Assembly: GCA_017306015.1 (NCBI GenBank)
Contig: JAFKJK010000007.1
Location: 558,001 to 622,000 of the forward strand
Reading direction: 5' to 3'
DNA from: Propionibacteriaceae bacterium
Lineage (GTDB): Bacteria; Actinomycetota; Actinomycetes; Propionibacteriales; Propionibacteriaceae
Length of the DNA: 64,000 nucleotides
The notes under the pieces are model-generated. The model saw only the letters and a program-made list of their open reading frames with translations. It was not told where the DNA came from and searched no databases. Every line of letters begins with the position of its first letter. The stretch's first letter is position 1. Shown in pieces: positions 61,818 to 64,000 of this stretch. The translations under genes were made by a program, and so were the position numbers.

Positions 61818-63290
61818 CTACAGCGCGCCGGCCTTGACCGCCTCGGCGATGTCGTCGGCAGCCAGCCAGCCGGAGGTCAGCGCGAAGCCGTTGGCCGAGC
61901 CCGGGATGGGCAGCGCGTACGACTCGCCGAACAAGCCACCGGCGTCGCAGCCGACCGAGTAGAGACCCGGCACCGGACGTCCGTCCGGGTCGAGGCAGCG
62001 CATGTGCTCGTCGATCTTCAGCGCGCCCATCGAGATCATGATCCCGGTCTCCATCTTGATCGCGTAGAACGGCGCTTCCGTGACCTGGCGCAGGAACTTG
62101 GCCGGCTTGTGGAAGCGGGTGTCCACACCCGCGCGGCACAGCTCGTTGTAGCCGTCCACCTCGACGCGCAGGACGGACGGATCGACGCCCATGTTCTGCG
62201 CGAGCTCCTCGATGGTGGCACCGCTGACCACGTTGGTGCGGCCGGGGTCGGCCGCGTCCGCCTCGATCTCGGTGGGCAGGTTCACCATCTTCTCGTTGTT
62301 GCGGACGTAGATGCCCAGCCCGATCTCGTTGCCGTCCTCCACCAGGTGGCGGATCGTGGCCGAGTCGATGATGTTCCAGTAGAACGCACCGGGCAGGGCG
62401 GCGGTGACATCACCGGCGTTGCCGAAGCTCATCCCCACGACCTCGTCGATGAACCGGCGGCCCTCGGCGTTCACCCAGAAGTACGGCTGCATGCCGGTGC
62501 AGTTGGTGTGGCTGGTGATCGTCTTGTCCCGCATCAGCGGGAACAGCAGCAGGCAGCCGATCGAGTTGTGCTCGGTCCCACCGGCAGCCAGCACCATGGT
62601 GATGCCGTCTCCGGTGTTGCCCTGGCCGCCGACGTTGATCATCTTCGCCCCGATGCCGTACTTGGTGTACTTGTCCAGCATCTCGGGGTTGGCCGCGAAG
62701 CCGCCGGTGGCGACGACGACCGCCTTCGCGCCGAGGCGGACCTTCTGGCCGTCGTCGTCCCTGGCGAGCAGACCGGTCACCTTGCCGGCGTCGTCCTTGA
62801 GGATCTGGGTGGCCGCCGTGGACAGGAACACGTCCACGCCACGCCGGCGGGCGTCCGACTCGAGCAGCTCGATCACCCGGGCGACCTCGCCCTCGGGCAG
62901 GTGCCAGGTGACCAGCTCTCCGGGCTGGTCGAGGGCGGTGACGGTCACGTCCTCGTAGACCGCACCCACCTCGTCGCGCATCTTCACGATGGTGGTGGCC
63001 GCGTTCTCGACGAAGCGGCTGACCAGCGGGGCGTCGGCCCGCCAATGGGAGTAGTCGAGGTAGGTGTTGAACGCCTGGTCCTTGGTGACCGTGATCCCCC
63101 GCTTCAGCTGCTCGTCGGACTCGAAGGCGGCGTGCCCCTCGGCGAACGCCGAGCTGCCACCGGTGTGCTGCTCCTTCTCCAGGATCGCGCAGCTCAGCCC
63201 GTCCTTGGCCGCCTGCACCGCGCAGGACAGCCCGGAGGCTCCCGCCCCCACCACGACGACGTCGTAGGCGGCGTCGAACTCTTGCGTCAT
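61818..63290 (-). CDS. Fumarate-reductase/KstD-like FAD flavoprotein
   Basis: 490 residues, FAD_binding_2 family. It has VVVVGAGASGLSCAVQAAKDG at the N-terminus, GGSSAFAEGHAAFES, AVVVATGGFAANPEML, a capping domain, and the C-terminal FAD segment GLYSVGCDAGGLFGESYALP followed by GSANGFALTSG. No heme or flavin-transferase domain is attached. It sits between etfA/fixB and fixC, so it probably exchanges electrons with the ETF module by reducing or oxidising an enoate or similar compound. The substrate is unknown. Strong AAAGGAG site before ATG 63290. Confidence 0.88.
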   Translation of the reverse strand: MTQEFDAAYDVVVVGAGASGLSCAVQAAKDGLSCAILEKEQHTGGSSAFAEGHAAFESDEQLKRGITVTKDQAFNTYLDYSHWRADAPLVSRFVENAATTIVKMRDEVGAVYEDVTVTALDQPGELVTWHLPEGEVARVIELLESDARRRGVDVFLSTAATQILKDDAGKVTGLLARDDDGQKVRLGAKAVVVATGGFAANPEMLDKYTKYGIGAKMINVGGQGNTGDGITMVLAAGGTEHNSIGCLLLFPLMRDKTITSHTNCTGMQPYFWVNAEGRRFIDEVVGMSFGNAGDVTAALPGAFYWNIIDSATIRHLVEDGNEIGLGIYVRNNEKMVNLPTEIEADAADPGRTNVVSGATIEELAQNMGVDPSVLRVEVDGYNELCRAGVDTRFHKPAKFLRQVTEAPFYAIKMETGIMISMGALKIDEHMRCLDPDGRPVPGLYSVGCDAGGLFGESYALPIPGSANGFALTSGWLAADDIAEAVKAGAL

Positions 63291-63310
63291 TTCTCCAACT
63301 CCTTTGGTGA

Positions 63311-64000
63311 TTACTTGTCGAGCTTGTCGATCTCGGCGACGAGTGCGGGCACGACCTCGTAGAGGTCGCCGACGATCCCGTAGTCGGCCGACTGGAAGAT
63401 GCGCGCGTCCGGATCGTTGTTGATCGCCGCCACGATGCGGGCCCCCCGGACGCCCTCCAGGTGCTGGGGCGCGCCGGCGATGCCCACGGCGAGGTACAGG
63501 GCGGGCGCGATGTGGTTCCCCGACCGGCCCACGTAGCGGCTCTTGTCGAGCCAGCCGAGGTCGTCGGCGATCGGCATCGAGCAGGCCAGTTCGGCGCCGC
63601 ACGCATCGGCCAGCGCCTGGACGATGGCCACGTCCTCCCTCGCCCTGACGCCGCGGCCAAAGGAGACGACACGCTCCGCGTCGGAGAGGCCACTGGCCTG
63701 GCCGACCGGTTCGCTCGCCCCGATCGCGAGCGGTGAACAGGTGAGGCCCAGCACCTCGATCGTCGCCTCCGGACGCGTCGCGGCCGGGGCGTCTTCGCCG
63801 GCGTAGATGACCGCAACGCCGCCGCCGGGCGCGCACGTCTCGATGGTCTGGCCCCCGGCAAGGGCACGGCGGACGCGCAGGTGCCCATCCTCGACGGCCA
63901 GCCCGACGGCCCCCGGCAGCAGGGGGACCTCCAGCGCAGCTGCGGCAGCCCCGAGCAGAGCCCGGGCCGCCGGATCGGCACCGGCGACCAGCACCGCGGG
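63311..64000 (-). CDS. fixB: Electron-transfer flavoprotein alpha subunit (FixB), 5' part beyond the window
   Basis: The visible 229 codons are open to the window edge, with the N-terminus missing. The C-terminal FAD domain is clear: RYVGRSGNHIAPALYLAVG, then IAGAPQHLEGVRGARIVAAI and NNDPDARIFQSADYGIVGD. It passes electrons between an ETF beta subunit (not in the window) and FixC. It is the first visible gene of the fixB-flavoprotein-fixC-fixX operon. Confidence 0.92.
   Translation of the reverse strand, partial: PAVLVAGADPAARALLGAAAAALEVPLLPGAVGLAVEDGHLRVRRALAGGQTIETCAPGGGVAVIYAGEDAPAATRPEATIEVLGLTCSPLAIGASEPVGQASGLSDAERVVSFGRGVRAREDVAIVQALADACGAELACSMPIADDLGWLDKSRYVGRSGNHIAPALYLAVGIAGAPQHLEGVRGARIVAAINNDPDARIFQSADYGIVGDLYEVVPALVAEIDKLDK

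Overview
The window is a stretch of a high-GC actinobacterial chromosome with no plasmid, prophage or insertion-sequence hallmark. The housekeeping order (nrdR-nrdJ, lexA, hflX-dapF-miaA, miaB-rny-recX-recA, DUF3046-clgR-cinA-pgsA-rimO-ftsK, thiL-ddl, leuDC with an IclR regulator), mycobacterial/streptomycete-type SOS boxes, GTG starts with 4-base GTGA/ATGA overlaps and SigB/SigF-like promoters all fit Actinomycetota. A propionibacterial-type genus is my guess and is not proven by the sequence.

Region 1 (1-24.3 kb) is conserved core. A class II ribonucleotide reductase (cut by the window edge) follows its repressor NrdR. A lexA locus has paired SOS boxes in front of a divergent small membrane protein. 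A DinG-type helicase, hflX/dapF/miaA, miaB, RNase Y, recX and recA (with its own SOS box) come next. The run ends with DUF3046, a ClgR-like regulator, pgsA/cinA/rimO, ftsK, thiL and ddl. Region 2 (24.3-29.1 kb) holds an ABM-domain protein, an acyltransferase, two repeat-rich intergenic stretches (including a 348-bp array of 19 degenerate ~18-bp units) and leuD/leuC with a divergent NdgR/LtbR-type regulator.

Region 3 (29.1-34.6 kb) mixes a HisC-like aminotransferase, MutY and topoisomerase IB with a set of very small stress-type proteins (DUF6458, DUF6582, CsbD, GPGG membrane peptide, Rho-N). Several of these have promoters resembling GGTTT-N15/16-GGGTAY. Region 4 (34.6-43.9 kb) is an eight-gene, translationally coupled operon read leftward: a TspO-like membrane protein, idi, crtE, crtI, crtB, crtYc, crtYd, crtU. 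It predicts synthesis of an aromatic carotenoid (isorenieratene type) from IPP. A divergent MerR/B12-binding regulator of the CarH/LitR photoreceptor family faces it, and an intergenic set of direct repeats is the candidate operator.

Region 5 (44-53 kb) carries an SDR and a FAD/Rieske protein on convergent strands, each with a stress-type promoter. It also has a 1049-residue PAS-histidine kinase-receiver-PAS-ANTAR fusion protein, a YHS protein, a P450, a GNAT and an aldo/keto reductase. Region 6 (53-60.2 kb) is a carbohydrate-type ABC uptake operon lacking its own ATPase. It encodes two serine esterases (one fused to a GATase-like domain) and an RpiR/SIS regulator, and may serve import and deacylation of an esterified sugar. 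Region 7 (60.2-64 kb) is an ETF-type electron-transfer operon: fixB/etfA (cut), a fumarate-reductase-like flavoprotein, fixC and fixX.

The most interesting units are the photoreceptor-carotenoid module, the kinase-ANTAR fusion, the FixBCX/flavoprotein cluster, the sugar-ester locus, the inferred stress regulon and the 18-bp repeat array.
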